Shown: positions 35,472-46,336 of the stretch, in pieces
Position numbering within the stretch: the first letter of the stretch is position 1
How the letters are laid out: each line of letters opens with the position of its first letter
DNA from: Leptolyngbya sp. 'hensonii'
GTDB taxonomy: Bacteria; Cyanobacteriota; Cyanobacteriia; GCF-001939115
Reading direction: 5' to 3'
Assembly (NCBI RefSeq): GCF_001939115.1
Contig: NZ_MQTZ01000050.1
Location: 48,089-112,088 of the forward strand
Length of the DNA stretch: 64,000 nucleotides
Translations under genes and position numbers: made by a program
The notes under the pieces: model-generated
Databases searched by the model: none
What the model saw: only the letters and a program-made list of their open reading frames with translations
Told to the model about the DNA's origin: nothing

Positions 35472-36599
35472 ATGAAACTGTTGCCCTGGCTACGCTCAAC
35501 CTTAAGCTCAACCACAATGGCAGTCTTAGGACTGGGACTCATTGGCATGGAAACCCCCACACCCGCTGCTTATTTTTCCCAGACCGAGATCGACCCGAAT
35601 CGAGTCATTGCGATCGCATCTCCCTATGGCAAGGGTGCGTTTCAACTCCTGATTCTGCAACAGGTGAGTAACAGTCGTGCCTGCTGGCAGGAGGTTGGCT
35701 ATGGATCTTCAGAGGTAGAACCCTTGCTCCTCAACTTTGACTTTACGGGCATTTGTGAACGGAGCATCGACAGCAACGGCTATTCTGTTCGGGTTGGGGG
35801 CCAGGATCTCGGCTGGAACTACAGTCTATCTGTGGTGCGCCAATCAGAAGGGCTGCGTCTGGTCGCTTTCTCCAATGCCAATCGGAGTCAGCCGCCGATC
35901 GAAATTGGACGGGTTGATGGCATTCCCAGTCGTTTTGGTAAGATCACCCTGAATCCAGGCTGGCGGTTGACGAAGCGCGTCTACAATGGGCGTGTTCTGG
36001 GGCATTTCTATCTGACGAATGATCAGACTCTGGGAGAAGTGATTGCCGCTGCCTCTTCCAATGCAATCGCTTATCGGCCCAGTTCGCCAGTTCTGCCCCC
36101 AGCCCAGGTGACATCCCCCCAACTTCCCGCGCCTGTTGCAGTCCGCCCGCAACTTCCCCCCCCCCTGATTTCAACCAGTATCTCGCCCGATCGTGCACCG
36201 CTGGCAGTGCCAGCTCCACCCCCTGGCAATAACCTGGTCATACCTGCCCTCCCGGCGAGCAGTAACGCCTCTGCACCAATGGTGCCTCCTCCCGCTGCTG
36301 ACCTGAATTCCCCGACACCAATTCGGGAAATTGTGTTCAGTGCCACTTCCACTCCGCCAGCTTCTAATTCCAGCATCCTGGATTTCAACTATCGAGTTCT
36401 GGTTCCAGCCTCTACTAAATCCGCTCAAAATAAGGTGCGAAAGCTGGTGCCAGGAGCATTCCGGGTGGTCGTCAATGGCAAAACGATGATGCAGGCCGGT
36501 TTATTTCGAGAACGTCAAGATGCAAATGCATTGCAACAAAGGCTGAAGCGAGAGCAACTACCTGCGATCGTGGTTTTACTCAATCAAAAAGCAGGTTAA
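35472..36599 (+). CDS. DUF3747 domain protein with C-terminal SPOR-like domain
   Basis: This 375-residue exported protein has a signal peptide (STLSSTTMAVLGLGLIG, cleavage near PAAYF), a DUF3747 region (about residues 40-190, with CWQEVGYGSSEVEPLLLNFD and LGWNYSLSVV), a long Pro/Ala-rich linker (about 205-300), and a C-terminal SPOR-like domain (YRVLVPA ... GLFRERQDANALQQRL). SPOR domains bind denuded peptidoglycan. DUF3747 is a mostly cyanobacterial domain of unknown function. The protein is probably attached to the cell wall. Confidence 0.82.
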   Translation: MKLLPWLRSTLSSTTMAVLGLGLIGMETPTPAAYFSQTEIDPNRVIAIASPYGKGAFQLLILQQVSNSRACWQEVGYGSSEVEPLLLNFDFTGICERSIDSNGYSVRVGGQDLGWNYSLSVVRQSEGLRLVAFSNANRSQPPIEIGRVDGIPSRFGKITLNPGWRLTKRVYNGRVLGHFYLTNDQTLGEVIAAASSNAIAYRPSSPVLPPAQVTSPQLPAPVAVRPQLPPPLISTSISPDRAPLAVPAPPPGNNLVIPALPASSNASAPMVPPPAADLNSPTPIREIVFSATSTPPASNSSILDFNYRVLVPASTKSAQNKVRKLVPGAFRVVVNGKTMMQAGLFRERQDANALQQRLKREQLPAIVVLLNQKAG

Positions 36600-36617
36600 G
36601 GTTGCTACCAGTCCGCT

Positions 36618-37739
36618 CTATAAATCTGTCTCCTGATAGAGACTTTGCAGGGCCTGCTGTTCTGTTCGTCGGGAGGGGCGACGATAGCGTTTGGCCTCCA
36701 AACGGGGTTCATAGCGAGTTTGTCCCCGTCGGTTCATCTTCACTTTCAGGCTAGCATCGGGATCAGATTGCTGATGGAGATGGGCCTGTCGATCGATCGC
36801 CTCTTGCAGAAACTGTAGATAATGGGTGTAACGTTCCCAATCTCCCCTTACCACACAATTGGGTTCGTCCCGGTGCAGGCAATCACTGAACTGGCAGGCC
36901 CCATGCGCCAGGCGTTGACGGGCCTCAGGAAAGCAATTTGCCAGCATCTCCGGTTCTGTATCGAGATCGGGCTGATTAAACCCTGGGGTATCCGCCAACA
37001 ACCCCCCAGTGGGCAACTCAAAAAGTTCAACATGGCGGGTGGTATGACGCCCCCGACCTAATTTACCGGAAACGGCTCCGACCCTCAAATCAACCGTTGG
37101 GATCAGATAATTAATCAAACTAGATTTACCCACACCAGAAGGGCCAGAAATAACCGTCACTTTCTGCTCCAGGCTTGCCCTCAATCCGGCCAGGCCATGA
37201 CCCGTTTGCACACTGATCGAAACTGAGGGGTAGCCCCAGTGGTGCAGACGATTTTGCCAGTCAACCAGGTGTTCTGAAGCCACCAGGTCACTTTTATTCA
37301 GGCACAAACAGATATCCAATCCGGTAGTCTCCGCCTTGATCAGAAACCGGCTTAACTGGTAGGGCTCCAACCCGGGCTCAGCCAAAGCAAATACCAGTAG
37401 AATCTGATTCACATTCGCGATCGGAGGACGGCTTAATTCTGAATCTCTGGGCAGAACTTCTGCGATCGCACCCCGTTCCCCCTGCCAATCCGGTTCCACA
37501 ATCAGAACCCGATCGCCAACCATCACCTGTTGCCCAATCTTCTTCAGTCGGGAACGGCGAGTACAAAGCAAGAATGGAACAGGAGCCCAGGAAGAGTCAG
37601 CATCAGCATTGCTGCTGTTCTGGGTTAAGTTTGAGGATGATCGGGAGGGTTGGATCGGGTCAATGCGAACCCGATAGTAATTGGCCTGGACTGCCAGGAC
37701 CGTGGCTGCGATCCGGGCTGGGCAAATCCCGTCCTTCAT
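36618..37739 (-). CDS. rsgA: Ribosome small subunit-dependent GTPase RsgA
   Basis: This 373-residue, circularly permuted GTPase has an N-terminal OB fold with a non-conserved Ser/Asn-rich insert (about residues 33-50), then G4 NKSDL (about 148), G1 GPSGVGKSSL (about 199-208), a TRHVELFELP switch with G3 DTPGF, and a C-terminal zinc domain (C-x-H-x-C, CQFSDCLH). RsgA releases maturation factors from the 30S subunit. Its ATG overlaps the tusA-like stop by 4 bases, so it is the last gene of the grpE-dnaK-dnaJ cluster. Confidence 0.93.
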   Translation of the reverse strand: MKDGICPARIAATVLAVQANYYRVRIDPIQPSRSSSNLTQNSSNADADSSWAPVPFLLCTRRSRLKKIGQQVMVGDRVLIVEPDWQGERGAIAEVLPRDSELSRPPIANVNQILLVFALAEPGLEPYQLSRFLIKAETTGLDICLCLNKSDLVASEHLVDWQNRLHHWGYPSVSISVQTGHGLAGLRASLEQKVTVISGPSGVGKSSLINYLIPTVDLRVGAVSGKLGRGRHTTRHVELFELPTGGLLADTPGFNQPDLDTEPEMLANCFPEARQRLAHGACQFSDCLHRDEPNCVVRGDWERYTHYLQFLQEAIDRQAHLHQQSDPDASLKVKMNRRGQTRYEPRLEAKRYRRPSRRTEQQALQSLYQETDL

Positions 37740-38008
37740 TCTGCGTCCTGCACCAGTGGTCGCCGCACCAGCACGGCAAAGAACCCTCCCCGCTCTTCAA
37801 TGGTCTCGATCGGATAGCCTTCCATAGTAAGACTATCGGGAACCTGCTCGATCGGCTCACCAGAATCCAGTAAAACTTCCAGAAGATTGCCGGGAGCCAT
37901 TCTTTCCAACTGTAGTTTGGTCCGGACAAAGTTAATCGGGCAGGGAGTTCCCCGTAAGTCTAAATGGACATCTGGAGCTTTGGATCGATCAATTTCTGAA
38001 GGAATCAT
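37736..38008 (-). CDS. TusA-like sulfurtransferase
   Basis: This 90-residue protein has the TusA fold. The active-site motif is RGTPCPIN, with Cys at about residue 23; the second proline of the CPxP motif is replaced by Asn. TusA-like proteins carry persulfide sulfur for tRNA or cofactor modification. It overlaps dnaJ by 4 bases at its start and rsgA by 4 bases at its end, so all three are probably translated together. Its function here is not shown. Confidence 0.82.
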   Translation of the reverse strand: MIPSEIDRSKAPDVHLDLRGTPCPINFVRTKLQLERMAPGNLLEVLLDSGEPIEQVPDSLTMEGYPIETIEERGGFFAVLVRRPLVQDAE

Positions 38009-39132
38009 CCTCGAAAAAGACCTCCCAGAAACCCCTCAATCCCACTCTTGCCAATGCGATCACCTCGGAGTTTGGCCAGCTTCTCCAGCAACTCTCGCTC
38101 CTCCGTTGAAACTCGGGTCGGAATATCCACCAACACCGTGATCAGATGGTCACCCCGACTCACAGGATTGCCCAACCGGGGAACACCCCGATTTTCCAGG
38201 GTTACCACTGTTCCTGGCTGCGTCCCCGGTTGAATCAGCAACTCAGCAGGTCCATCTACCGTATTGACCTCTAAGCGACAACCCAGAATTGCCTGTAAGT
38301 AGCTGATTTTGATTTCTGACAGGATATTAATGCCTTCCCGTTGAAATTCTGGGTCTTCGTTCACGAACAGGTAAACATACAGGTCCCCCGAGGGGCCACC
38401 CCGCTGACCGGCATCGCCTTCTGAGGAAACGCGCAGACGAGTCCCATTATCTACTCCAGCCGGAATGGTAATCTTCAGCTTTTTCGTTTCCTGCCGCTGG
38501 CCATTACCCCCACAGACATCGCATTTGTCTTCGATCACCTGGCCTAACCCATTACAGGTGGGGCAAACGGAAACCTGCGTAAAACTACCAAAGGGGGTGC
38601 GGGTAGCTCGCCGGACCTGGCCAGAACCACTACAGGTAGAACAGGTTCGAGGGCGAGTTCCGGGTTTTGCCCCTGTGCCCGAACAAGTGGCGCAACTCTC
38701 CAGGTGGCTGATCCGAATTTCTTTCTCACCACCAAAGACAGCCTCCCGGAAGTCGAGCTTCAGATCCAGGCGCAGATCGTCACCTCTGGCAGGCCCGGTG
38801 CGCCTGCGGGTTGTTCCTCCCACTCCCCCGGAGAAGCCGCTGAAGAAGCTCTCGAAAATATCCGCGAACCCACCCATGTCGGTGAAGTCGCCGAAGCCTG
38901 CAGCACCCGCTCCAGACACTCCGGCTTCACCAAACCGATCGTAACGAGTTCGCTTATCTGGATCTGAGAGAACCTCATAAGCATGAACAATTTCCTTGAA
39001 TTGCTCTTCAGCCCCTGCTTCCTTATTTACATCTGGATGATACTTGCGTGCCAACCGTTTGTAAGCACGCTTGATTTCCTCTTTGTCTGCCTCACGAGAA
39101 ACACCGAGGATTTCATAATAATCACGAGCCAT
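38005..39132 (-). CDS. dnaJ: Chaperone protein DnaJ
   Basis: This 375-residue type I J-protein has an N-terminal J domain with HPD (about residues 32-34), a Gly/Phe-rich region (about 70-110), four CxxCxGxG zinc modules ([24 protein letters not shown] and CDVCGGNG, about 147-210) and a C-terminal substrate-binding domain. It delivers clients to DnaK and stimulates its ATPase. The ATG is 190 bases after dnaK; a hairpin lies between them. Downstream it is translationally coupled to the tusA-like gene. Confidence 0.96.
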   Translation of the reverse strand: MARDYYEILGVSREADKEEIKRAYKRLARKYHPDVNKEAGAEEQFKEIVHAYEVLSDPDKRTRYDRFGEAGVSGAGAAGFGDFTDMGGFADIFESFFSGFSGGVGGTTRRRTGPARGDDLRLDLKLDFREAVFGGEKEIRISHLESCATCSGTGAKPGTRPRTCSTCSGSGQVRRATRTPFGSFTQVSVCPTCNGLGQVIEDKCDVCGGNGQRQETKKLKITIPAGVDNGTRLRVSSEGDAGQRGGPSGDLYVYLFVNEDPEFQREGINILSEIKISYLQAILGCRLEVNTVDGPAELLIQPGTQPGTVVTLENRGVPRLGNPVSRGDHLITVLVDIPTRVSTEERELLEKLAKLRGDRIGKSGIEGFLGGLFRG

Positions 39133-39211
39133 AGAGCACTATATTTTTGGGTAAGGGGGAGAGATATAGGGTGTAGGGTACAAGGTATAGCGATGTTTTG
39201 CAACAAAGATA

Positions 39212-39232
39212 GCTGATCAACGTCTGATCAGC
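39212..39232 (-). terminator. Hairpin between dnaK and dnaJ
   Basis: GCTGATCA (39212-39219) and TGATCAGC (39225-39232) are a perfect 8-bp stem with a 5-base loop, about 90 bases after the dnaK stop. On the minus strand it is followed by TATCTTTGTT, which is only weakly T-rich. It may reduce read-through into dnaJ or stabilise the dnaK mRNA end. Confidence 0.4.
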
Positions 39233-39322
39233 ACCTCACAGGTCCTCTAAACCTTATATTATCGTAGCGATCTACAGGATTGCGGTGACTTGCCCTCTAA
39301 ACCCTGTCTTTGAAACCTGGGC

Positions 39323-41269
39323 TCAGTCGATCGCTTCATAGTCTGCTGTTACGGTATCGTCGTTATCAAACTCTTCCTCCTCCTCATCATAGGCATTCCC
39401 ATCGTGATCGGGCAGCGCTGAGCCAGTTGGAGGGGGAGCAGTAAATCCATCATCTTCCCGCCCTCCGGCATAGAGAGAAGTCCCAATGGTCAGGAGTGCT
39501 TTTTGGAAGCCGTCCAGACATTGTGTCATTTCTTCAACAGAAATGCCCCGATCTGAGATTGCCGCTCGTAGTTCAGCCATCTTTTCATCCGCATGGGCTT
39601 TAACGTCTGGGCTGATCAGTGGTCCGTTATCTCTCAGGGTTGCCTCATAACTGTAGAACAGACTATCAGCCTGGTTCTTGAGTTCAACCAGTTGCCTACG
39701 CCGCAGGTCTTCCTCGGCGAACGCCTCGGCATCCTGCCGCATCTTTTGGACCTCGCTGTCTTTCAGCCCCCCTGTATTGGTGATCCGAACACTTTGTTCT
39801 CGACCTGTTCCCCGATCGCGGGCTGAAACCTTGAGGATCCCATTGGCGTCAATATCGAAAGACACCTCGATCTGAGGAACACCACGCGGAGCGGGTGGAA
39901 TACCAGTCAACTCAAACTTACCCAGACTCTTGTTGTCCCTCGCCATGGCCCGCTCGCCCTGCAGGACGTGGATTTCCACAGAGGTTTGGCCATCGGTTGC
40001 GGTTGAGAAAGTCTGAGTTTTACTAGTAGGAATCGTAGTATTCCGCTCAATCACCCGGGTAAAGACCTCACCCAGAGTTTCGATTCCCAGAGAGAGGGGG
40101 GTAACATCCAGGAGCAGCAGATCTTTGACTTCCCCTCCCAGAACACCGCCCTGAATGGCGGCTCCCAAAGCAACAGCCTCGTCTGGGTTCACGGAACGAT
40201 CGGGAGAACGACCATTAAAGGCACTCTTAATCGCCTCCTGCACCGCTGGAATGCGGGTAGACCCCCCCACCAGAATCACTTTATCGATATCGTCAGGGGT
40301 AAGGTCACAATCTTTAAGGGCTTGAGTCACCGGGTCAATCGTACTCCGCACCAGGTGATGGACGAGTTCCTCAAACTTGGCTCGACTTAACTCTGTTTCC
40401 AGGTGTTTCGGCCCCGTTTCATCTGCGGTAATGAAGGGCAGGTTAATCGAGGTTGTTCCCAAGCTGGAAAGTTCAATCTTGGCCTTTTCTGCTGCTTCTC
40501 GCAGCCGCTGGAGGGCCATCTTATCGGTAGACAGGTCAATGCCTTCCTGATCCCGGAAGCTATCAATTAACCAGCGCACGATCGCGTTGTCAAAGTCATC
40601 GCCCCCCAGATGATTATTCCCGGCGGTAGACTTCACTTCAAACACCCCATCCCCCAACTGCAGGATGGAAACATCAAAGGTACCACCACCCAGGTCAAAC
40701 ACCAGCACCCGCTGTTCCTGATCCTGTTTATCCAGACCATAGGAAAGGGCTGCAGCCGTAGGCTCGTTGATGATCCTCATGACCTCCAGACCCGCGATCG
40801 TTCCGGCGTCCTTGGTCGCCTGCCGCTGTGCATCCGTAAAGTATGCTGGAACCGTAATTACCGCCTGAGAAACCGACTCACCCAGATAATTCTCTGCATC
40901 CTGCTTCAGCTTTTGCAGAATCATGGCTGAAATTTCTTGAGGGGTATAGTTTCGCGCCCGAATCTGCACATCTACAGTGTCATCCCTACCATTGACACAG
41001 GTGTAAGGAACCCGAGATCGTTCCGTTTCGGTATCCCCCCAGCGGCGACCAATAAAGCGCTTAATGCTGAAGATCGTATTCTCAGCATTAGTCACAGCCT
41101 GCCGCTTGGCCAGTTGGCCCACCAGACGATCCCCTGCTTTACCAAAACCCACCATGCTGGGGGTCGTTCTGCCACCCTCCGAGTTGGGAATGACGATCGG
41201 TTGTCCGCCCTCTAGAACAGCAACACAACTGTTTGTAGTCCCTAAGTCGATGCCAATGATCTTGCCCAT
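39323..41269 (-). CDS. dnaK: Chaperone protein DnaK (Hsp70)
   Basis: This 648-residue Hsp70 has an actin-like ATPase ([14 protein letters not shown] at the N-terminus, [40 protein letters not shown]), a linker with [15 protein letters not shown], a substrate-binding domain, and an acidic C-terminal tail ([10 protein letters not shown]). With GrpE and DnaJ encoded on either side it forms the core ATP-dependent folding machine. No CIRCE element is visible upstream, so HrcA control at this locus is not supported. Confidence 0.97.
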   Translation of the reverse strand: MGKIIGIDLGTTNSCVAVLEGGQPIVIPNSEGGRTTPSMVGFGKAGDRLVGQLAKRQAVTNAENTIFSIKRFIGRRWGDTETERSRVPYTCVNGRDDTVDVQIRARNYTPQEISAMILQKLKQDAENYLGESVSQAVITVPAYFTDAQRQATKDAGTIAGLEVMRIINEPTAAALSYGLDKQDQEQRVLVFDLGGGTFDVSILQLGDGVFEVKSTAGNNHLGGDDFDNAIVRWLIDSFRDQEGIDLSTDKMALQRLREAAEKAKIELSSLGTTSINLPFITADETGPKHLETELSRAKFEELVHHLVRSTIDPVTQALKDCDLTPDDIDKVILVGGSTRIPAVQEAIKSAFNGRSPDRSVNPDEAVALGAAIQGGVLGGEVKDLLLLDVTPLSLGIETLGEVFTRVIERNTTIPTSKTQTFSTATDGQTSVEIHVLQGERAMARDNKSLGKFELTGIPPAPRGVPQIEVSFDIDANGILKVSARDRGTGREQSVRITNTGGLKDSEVQKMRQDAEAFAEEDLRRRQLVELKNQADSLFYSYEATLRDNGPLISPDVKAHADEKMAELRAAISDRGISVEEMTQCLDGFQKALLTIGTSLYAGGREDDGFTAPPPTGSALPDHDGNAYDEEEEEFDNDDTVTADYEAID

Positions 41270-41467
41270 ATTCAGCTAGCGGCGGTAGAGAATAATAATA
41301 TGCGAAAACCCTTAAAGCAGGGTAAAAGCCCTATTTAAAAAATATTCCGCAATTCTAAGGGATTCCAATCACATCTGAGTCAATTTTTTCCAATTCAATA
41401 AAGATGCAAGTGTAAATTATCAGCAAATTATCAGCCTTTCTTCCAATGCAAACTCTATGAACTTGAT

Positions 41468-42313
41468 TTAGCTATCCTCCTGGCCCTGATCTGAAGATTC
41501 AGAAGCAGAATCCCCTTCCGGAGTTGCTGCAACTTTGACCATGGCATGACGGAGAACGCGCTCACCCAAGAGATAGCCCCTAACCAACTCCTCTATTACC
41601 GTACCCTCTGGATACTGATCTGTCGATTCACGCATAACAGCCTCATGGTAGGCCGGATCAAATTCTTTACCCTCCGATCGCATGGGAGAAACACCAACTC
41701 GCTTCAGGCATTCTACCAACTGCTTATAGACCCCCTGATAGCTCTTGTGGATGTTCATTTCCTGTTCTGTCTGAGGTTTGAGATGAGCCCGGGCTCGCTC
41801 AAAATTATCGACCACAGGTAGAAGTTCACTAATCGTCGAACATTTAATCTGAACTTCCTGATCCTCTTTTTCTTTCTGGGTCCGCTTACGGAAGTTGTCA
41901 AAGTCAGCCGCAATGCGCATGTACTGAGTTGTCCGCTCTTCCACTAAAGCCTTGAGAGATTGAATCGTTTGCTCCAAATCCGCATAGGAGGGCAGGAACG
42001 TATCCCCATCTAACCCCTCTGATTCTGGAGACACATCACGGCCTGAGGCATCCGCAGATGAGCCTACATCTGCTGTTGAGGCTGAAGCACTGGAGGGATC
42101 CATATTTTCTACGCCTACTTCAGCGGAAATATCATCTACCAGTTCCTCTATAGATTCCGGAGAATCCACCAGCTCTTCAAAAGTATCGGTTCCCACCTCT
42201 GGAGAATTGTCCATCTGCTTTTCCTGTTCAACCATCTTCTCAACCCTGTCCCTATCAATCCCTTTCTCTAACAAATCATGACCAGCATAAATTATTTTTT
42301 TAAGACCACCCAA
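41468..42313 (-). CDS. grpE: Nucleotide exchange factor GrpE
   Basis: This protein of up to 281 residues has an acidic, low-complexity N-terminus (about residues 30-110), a long helix with [20 protein letters not shown], and the beta domain signature ([13 protein letters not shown]...[26 protein letters not shown]). It exchanges ADP on DnaK and acts as a thermosensor. The start is uncertain: internal ATGs at 42232 and 42214 are plausible alternatives, since the first 27 residues are not family-like. The gap to dnaK is 198 bases. Confidence 0.93.
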   Translation of the reverse strand: MGGLKKIIYAGHDLLEKGIDRDRVEKMVEQEKQMDNSPEVGTDTFEELVDSPESIEELVDDISAEVGVENMDPSSASASTADVGSSADASGRDVSPESEGLDGDTFLPSYADLEQTIQSLKALVEERTTQYMRIAADFDNFRKRTQKEKEDQEVQIKCSTISELLPVVDNFERARAHLKPQTEQEMNIHKSYQGVYKQLVECLKRVGVSPMRSEGKEFDPAYHEAVMRESTDQYPEGTVIEELVRGYLLGERVLRHAMVKVAATPEGDSASESSDQGQEDS

Positions 42314-42948
42314 GATGCTGTCCCATCAAAGGTAATGGCCCATCGTAGACATATTTAACTGGATCTCTAATCCCAGCCTAGATCACAAAGGATCAAGTTT
42401 AGAGGAGCTATATCTACTCACACCTCTGAAAGTCATTGATTTCACTATTTTTGCAAACCTAATTACATTAAGCACGGTCTTAGCTGATCACCTGCTGCTT
42501 TGTAGCAGTTCTATACCTGAGCAAAAACGGATAGGGCTAATTTCTAAAACTATAAACTATACTTGCTCTATTTTCTGTCAAGAACGCTTTGCCACTAGGG
42601 GCAAGCTAATTGACAGCTTATTTTCCTAACAATACCTGTTAACCAGATATCTGCAACGATAGTATGCGATCAATCCCAGATTAGCGACCGTATATCTAAA
42701 AACCCTGTGGATGCTGCTGATACACTTGTATATCTATATATCTATTATTTCTCAAAATCTCACCGAATTCTTCTCCAGAGGTTATCATGCTGGAAATATA
42801 ATCATTATGATCTAGCCAAACTCTGGCACAAGCCCCTTAGTAGATTGGTAACCGGTTGTTAGATCAACCCCGGCTGACGACTCTACGTAATTTTAGGTAC
42901 TTCTGGGAACACTAGGGAATACTAGGAAAGGAGATATTCTTAGCGACT
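42314..42948. other. Long divergent intergenic region between grpE and pilB
   Basis: This gap of 635 bases is AT-rich and holds no convincing gene in either direction. It contains the 8-base palindrome AACCGGTT, the low-complexity run TATATCTATATATCT and a Shine-Dalgarno-like AAAGGAG about 16 bases before the pilB ATG. It must contain the promoters for grpE and for pilB. I could not assign individual promoter boxes, and no CIRCE element was found. Confidence 0.5.
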
Positions 42949-44982
42949 ATGACTAACTCCTCATCACAGCGTCGGGCTCTCATTGTTAGAAATGACTTCT
43001 CTCCATTTGGCAATCAGTTGGTTCAGACTGGGTATGCCACCAATGAACAGATGCAGCAAGCTCTGGTTGAGAGCCGCAAGTCAGGTAAGTCTCTACCACA
43101 GGTTTTACAGGAGCTCACGGGGAAAGAACTCGCTCCTGACCAGTTACGTCAGTACAAGAAACAGCAGCTGTTTGAGCTCAAGATTCTCTACGGGATTGAA
43201 TCCTTAGATCCCGAAGTTAGAGAAATTTCCATCGAGCAGTTTGGTCCCCTGATCGATTCCCTGATTCCCCTCGAAGTTTGCAGACGCTATCGCTTGCTAC
43301 CTTTATCGAAAACAGAAGCAAATGGGACTCAACCCGGCTCTTTGTTGGTAGCCATGGTAGATCCAGATAATCTGGATGCTCAGGACGATCTGAACCGAAT
43401 TCTCCGTCCCCAGTCCCTAACCCTTCAACGCATGGTCATCACCTTGGATGATTACCAGCAACTGATCTCCAGATATCTGGATGAGCAGATGGGCAAGCAG
43501 AAGGCTGCGGACACTGCCAGCAAAGTTCGAGAAATTAAGCCTCAAGACCTGGAAATCGATCGGGAAGACTTTGGCTCTGATTTGCAGGATGCTGAAGATG
43601 AGTATGACCCGGATGCTGACCTGAATGCTGCCCTAGGCGAAGCAGAAGCTGCACCCGTGATTGCCACAGTCAATAAGATTCTGGCTAAGGCTCTAACGGA
43701 TGGGGTCTCTGATATTCACATTGAACCTCAAGAAGAATTGCTGCGGATCCGTTTCCGCAGAGATGGAGTGCTGCAGGAACCTTTCCCTGCATTGCCTAAG
43801 AAAATCATTCCCGCCTTAACTTCCCGGTTCAAGATCATTGCTGACCTGAATATTGCCGAGCGTCGGCTGCCTCAAGATGGTCGGATCCGTCGGGTGTTCC
43901 AGGGCCGCAAGGTGGATTTCCGGGTCAATACGCTCCCCAGTCGTTACGGGGAGAAAATTGTATTGCGGATTCTGGATAACTCCTCGACCCAGTTAGGTCT
44001 GGATAAGTTGATTAGCAATCCGGAAACCCTCCAGCTAGTGCGAGATATGGCCAGCCGCCCCTTTGGGTTGATCCTGGTGACCGGCCCAACCGGTTCTGGT
44101 AAATCTACAACTCTGTACTCTATTCTGGCCGAGCGCAATGATCCCGGCGTGAATATCAGTACGGCTGAAGACCCAATTGAGTACGCTCTCCCCGGCATTA
44201 CCCAAGTGCAGGTACTCCGAGAAAAGGGTATGGACTTCTCCAGCATTCTGCGGGCGTTTATGCGGCAGGATCCAGATGTCATCCTCGTGGGTGAGACCAG
44301 AGACAAGGAAACGGCAAAAACGGCGATCGAGGCAGCCCTGACCGGTCACTTGGTGATGACAACTCTGCATACCAATGATGCGGCAGGAGCGATCGCTCGC
44401 CTAGATGAAATGGGGGTAGAACCCTTCATGGTGTCTGGTGCCCTGATTGGGGTTTGTGCCCAGCGTCTGATGCGGCGGGTATGTTCGGAATGTCGGGTTG
44501 CTTACAACCCCACCACATCTGAACTGGCCAGGTTTGGCCTTGCAGCCTCCAAGGAAGCTGAAGTGACCTTCTATCGGGCTAATACCCTGACGGTGGATCA
44601 AATTCAACAGGCCAGAGCCAGTAATACCCTCTGCCCCAAATGTAACGGTAGCGGCTATAAGGGACGTTGTGGGGTTTATGAGGTGATGCGAATTACCGAA
44701 CGACTCCAAACTCTGATTACAGAGGGAGCTCCGACTGAGCGGATCAAGGAAGTTGCCGTGGAAGAGGGTATGCAAACGTTGCTGGCCTACAGCATCAACC
44801 TGGTGCGGGAAGGACACACGACTTTAGAAGAAGTGGAGCGGGTGACTTTTACCGATACCGGCCTGGAAGCGGAGTTGAAGGCAAAACGCAAGAGTTCCCT
44901 GGAATGTAAGGCTTGCCATGCCGAGCTGAAACAGGAATGGTTAGACTGTCCTTATTGCCTGACAGCACGATTCCAGGACTAG
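42949..44982 (+). CDS. pilB: Type IV pilus extension ATPase PilB
   Basis: This 677-residue hexameric ATPase has an N-terminal GSPII_E/MshEN-like domain (about residues 15-180) and a C-terminal motor with Walker A GPTGSGKSTT (about 379-388), the Asp box (ISTAEDPIEY), Walker B (RQDPDVILVGE), the His box (TTLHTND) and the zinc site CSEC...CPKCNGSGYKG. A second C-terminal cysteine set (CKAC ... CPYC, the last 30 residues) is extra relative to many PilB. It powers pilin polymerisation for twitching, phototaxis and DNA uptake. pilT and pilC follow on the same strand. Confidence 0.95.
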   Translation: MTNSSSQRRALIVRNDFSPFGNQLVQTGYATNEQMQQALVESRKSGKSLPQVLQELTGKELAPDQLRQYKKQQLFELKILYGIESLDPEVREISIEQFGPLIDSLIPLEVCRRYRLLPLSKTEANGTQPGSLLVAMVDPDNLDAQDDLNRILRPQSLTLQRMVITLDDYQQLISRYLDEQMGKQKAADTASKVREIKPQDLEIDREDFGSDLQDAEDEYDPDADLNAALGEAEAAPVIATVNKILAKALTDGVSDIHIEPQEELLRIRFRRDGVLQEPFPALPKKIIPALTSRFKIIADLNIAERRLPQDGRIRRVFQGRKVDFRVNTLPSRYGEKIVLRILDNSSTQLGLDKLISNPETLQLVRDMASRPFGLILVTGPTGSGKSTTLYSILAERNDPGVNISTAEDPIEYALPGITQVQVLREKGMDFSSILRAFMRQDPDVILVGETRDKETAKTAIEAALTGHLVMTTLHTNDAAGAIARLDEMGVEPFMVSGALIGVCAQRLMRRVCSECRVAYNPTTSELARFGLAASKEAEVTFYRANTLTVDQIQQARASNTLCPKCNGSGYKGRCGVYEVMRITERLQTLITEGAPTERIKEVAVEEGMQTLLAYSINLVREGHTTLEEVERVTFTDTGLEAELKAKRKSSLECKACHAELKQEWLDCPYCLTARFQD

Positions 44983-45065
44983 GCTCTAGCTTCTGCGTTT
45001 TATCTGTTATCCCCAACTCTTAACCCGTAACTATTCGTCAAACACCAGCCGGAGGAAACAATCGA

Positions 45066-46175
45066 ATGGAATTGATGATTGAGGATTTGATGGAGCAGCT
45101 GATTGAGATGGGCGGCTCTGACATGCACCTGTCTGCTGGACTGCCTCCTTATTTTCGGATCAGTGGTCATCTACAACCCATGGATTATGAGCCTATGACT
45201 GCTGAGCAATGTCAGCGGCTCATTTTCAGTATGCTGAACAATACCCAGCGTAAAAACCTCGAGCAAAACTGGGAACTGGATTGCTCCTACGGAGTTAAGG
45301 GGTTAGCCCGTTTTCGGGTTAACGTTTACAAGGATCGGGGAACTTATGCGGCCTGCTTAAGAGCCCTGAGTTCAAAGATCCCCAACTTTGACAAATTAGG
45401 TCTTCCCGATGTAGTGCGGGAAATGGCAGAAAAACCTCGGGGTTTGATTCTGGTGACTGGACCCACGGGCTCTGGCAAGACCACCACCCTGGCTGCCATG
45501 ATTGACCTGATCAATCGGACTCGGGCAGAGCATATTCTGACGGTTGAAGACCCAATCGAATTTGTCTACGAACCGGTGAAGAGTCTGATTCACCAGCGCC
45601 AGTTGGGGGAAGACACAAAGAGCTTTGCCAATGCCTTGAAAGCGGCACTGCGGGAAGACCCAGATATTATTCTGGTGGGTGAAATGCGAGATCTGGAAAC
45701 GATCGCCCTGGCCATTACCGCTGCTGAAACAGGTCACCTTGTCTTTGGGACCCTACACACCAGTTCTGCCGCCCAGACGATCGACCGGATTATTGACGTG
45801 TTCCCCTCCGAGAGACAGACCCAGGTGCGAGTTCAGCTTTCCAACTCCCTGGTTGCTGTCTTCAGCCAAACGCTGGTTCCGAAGAAAAATCCCAAACCCG
45901 GTGAATTCGGTCGGATCATGGCTCAGGAAATTCTTATTGTTACCCCTGCTATTTCCAACCTGATTCGGGAAGGTAAAACTGCCCAGATTTACTCTGCGAT
46001 TCAAACCGGCGGTAAGTTAGGGATGCAAACTCTGGAGAGAGTTCTGGCAGATCAATACCTCAATGGGCTGATTTCTTTTGAAGCAGCGATGTCTAAAACC
46101 TCTCGTCCTGATGAATTGCAGCGGATGATTGGGAATGTCTCTCCTGCGGCAGGTGGCGCTGCGGTGAAGCGCTAG
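45066..46175 (+). CDS. pilT: Type IV pilus retraction ATPase PilT
   Basis: This 369-residue ATPase has an N-terminal PAS-like part (about residues 1-100, including GGSDMHLSAGLPPYFRISG) and a RecA-like motor with Walker A GPTGSGKTTTL (about 132-142), the Asp box LTVEDPIEF, Walker B REDPDIILVGEMRD, the His box GTLHTSSAAQTIDRI, and the retraction-specific AIRNLIRE-like motif as AISNLIREGK. It depolymerises pilin. GGAGG lies 10 bases before the ATG. The gap after pilB is 83 bases. Confidence 0.96.
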   Translation: MELMIEDLMEQLIEMGGSDMHLSAGLPPYFRISGHLQPMDYEPMTAEQCQRLIFSMLNNTQRKNLEQNWELDCSYGVKGLARFRVNVYKDRGTYAACLRALSSKIPNFDKLGLPDVVREMAEKPRGLILVTGPTGSGKTTTLAAMIDLINRTRAEHILTVEDPIEFVYEPVKSLIHQRQLGEDTKSFANALKAALREDPDIILVGEMRDLETIALAITAAETGHLVFGTLHTSSAAQTIDRIIDVFPSERQTQVRVQLSNSLVAVFSQTLVPKKNPKPGEFGRIMAQEILIVTPAISNLIREGKTAQIYSAIQTGGKLGMQTLERVLADQYLNGLISFEAAMSKTSRPDELQRMIGNVSPAAGGAAVKR

Positions 46176-46336
46176 ACGATCGGGGATACCCCGGTATCCT
46201 CCGCTTCGTCTTTATGTCCTTGTGGGCATTTCGAACAGCAGTGGATAACATGTAACCATCGCACAATCAACCAATAGCTCAATACTTTGGTTCAGCATTA
46301 CGTCAGGTATTTCTGAAAAGCACTCAGGTGTAAGCC

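Noticed and set aside
42314..42948. CIRCE element (TTAGCACTC-N9-GAGTGCTAA) before grpE
   Set aside because: Neither arm was found on reading the region, so HrcA control was not claimed.
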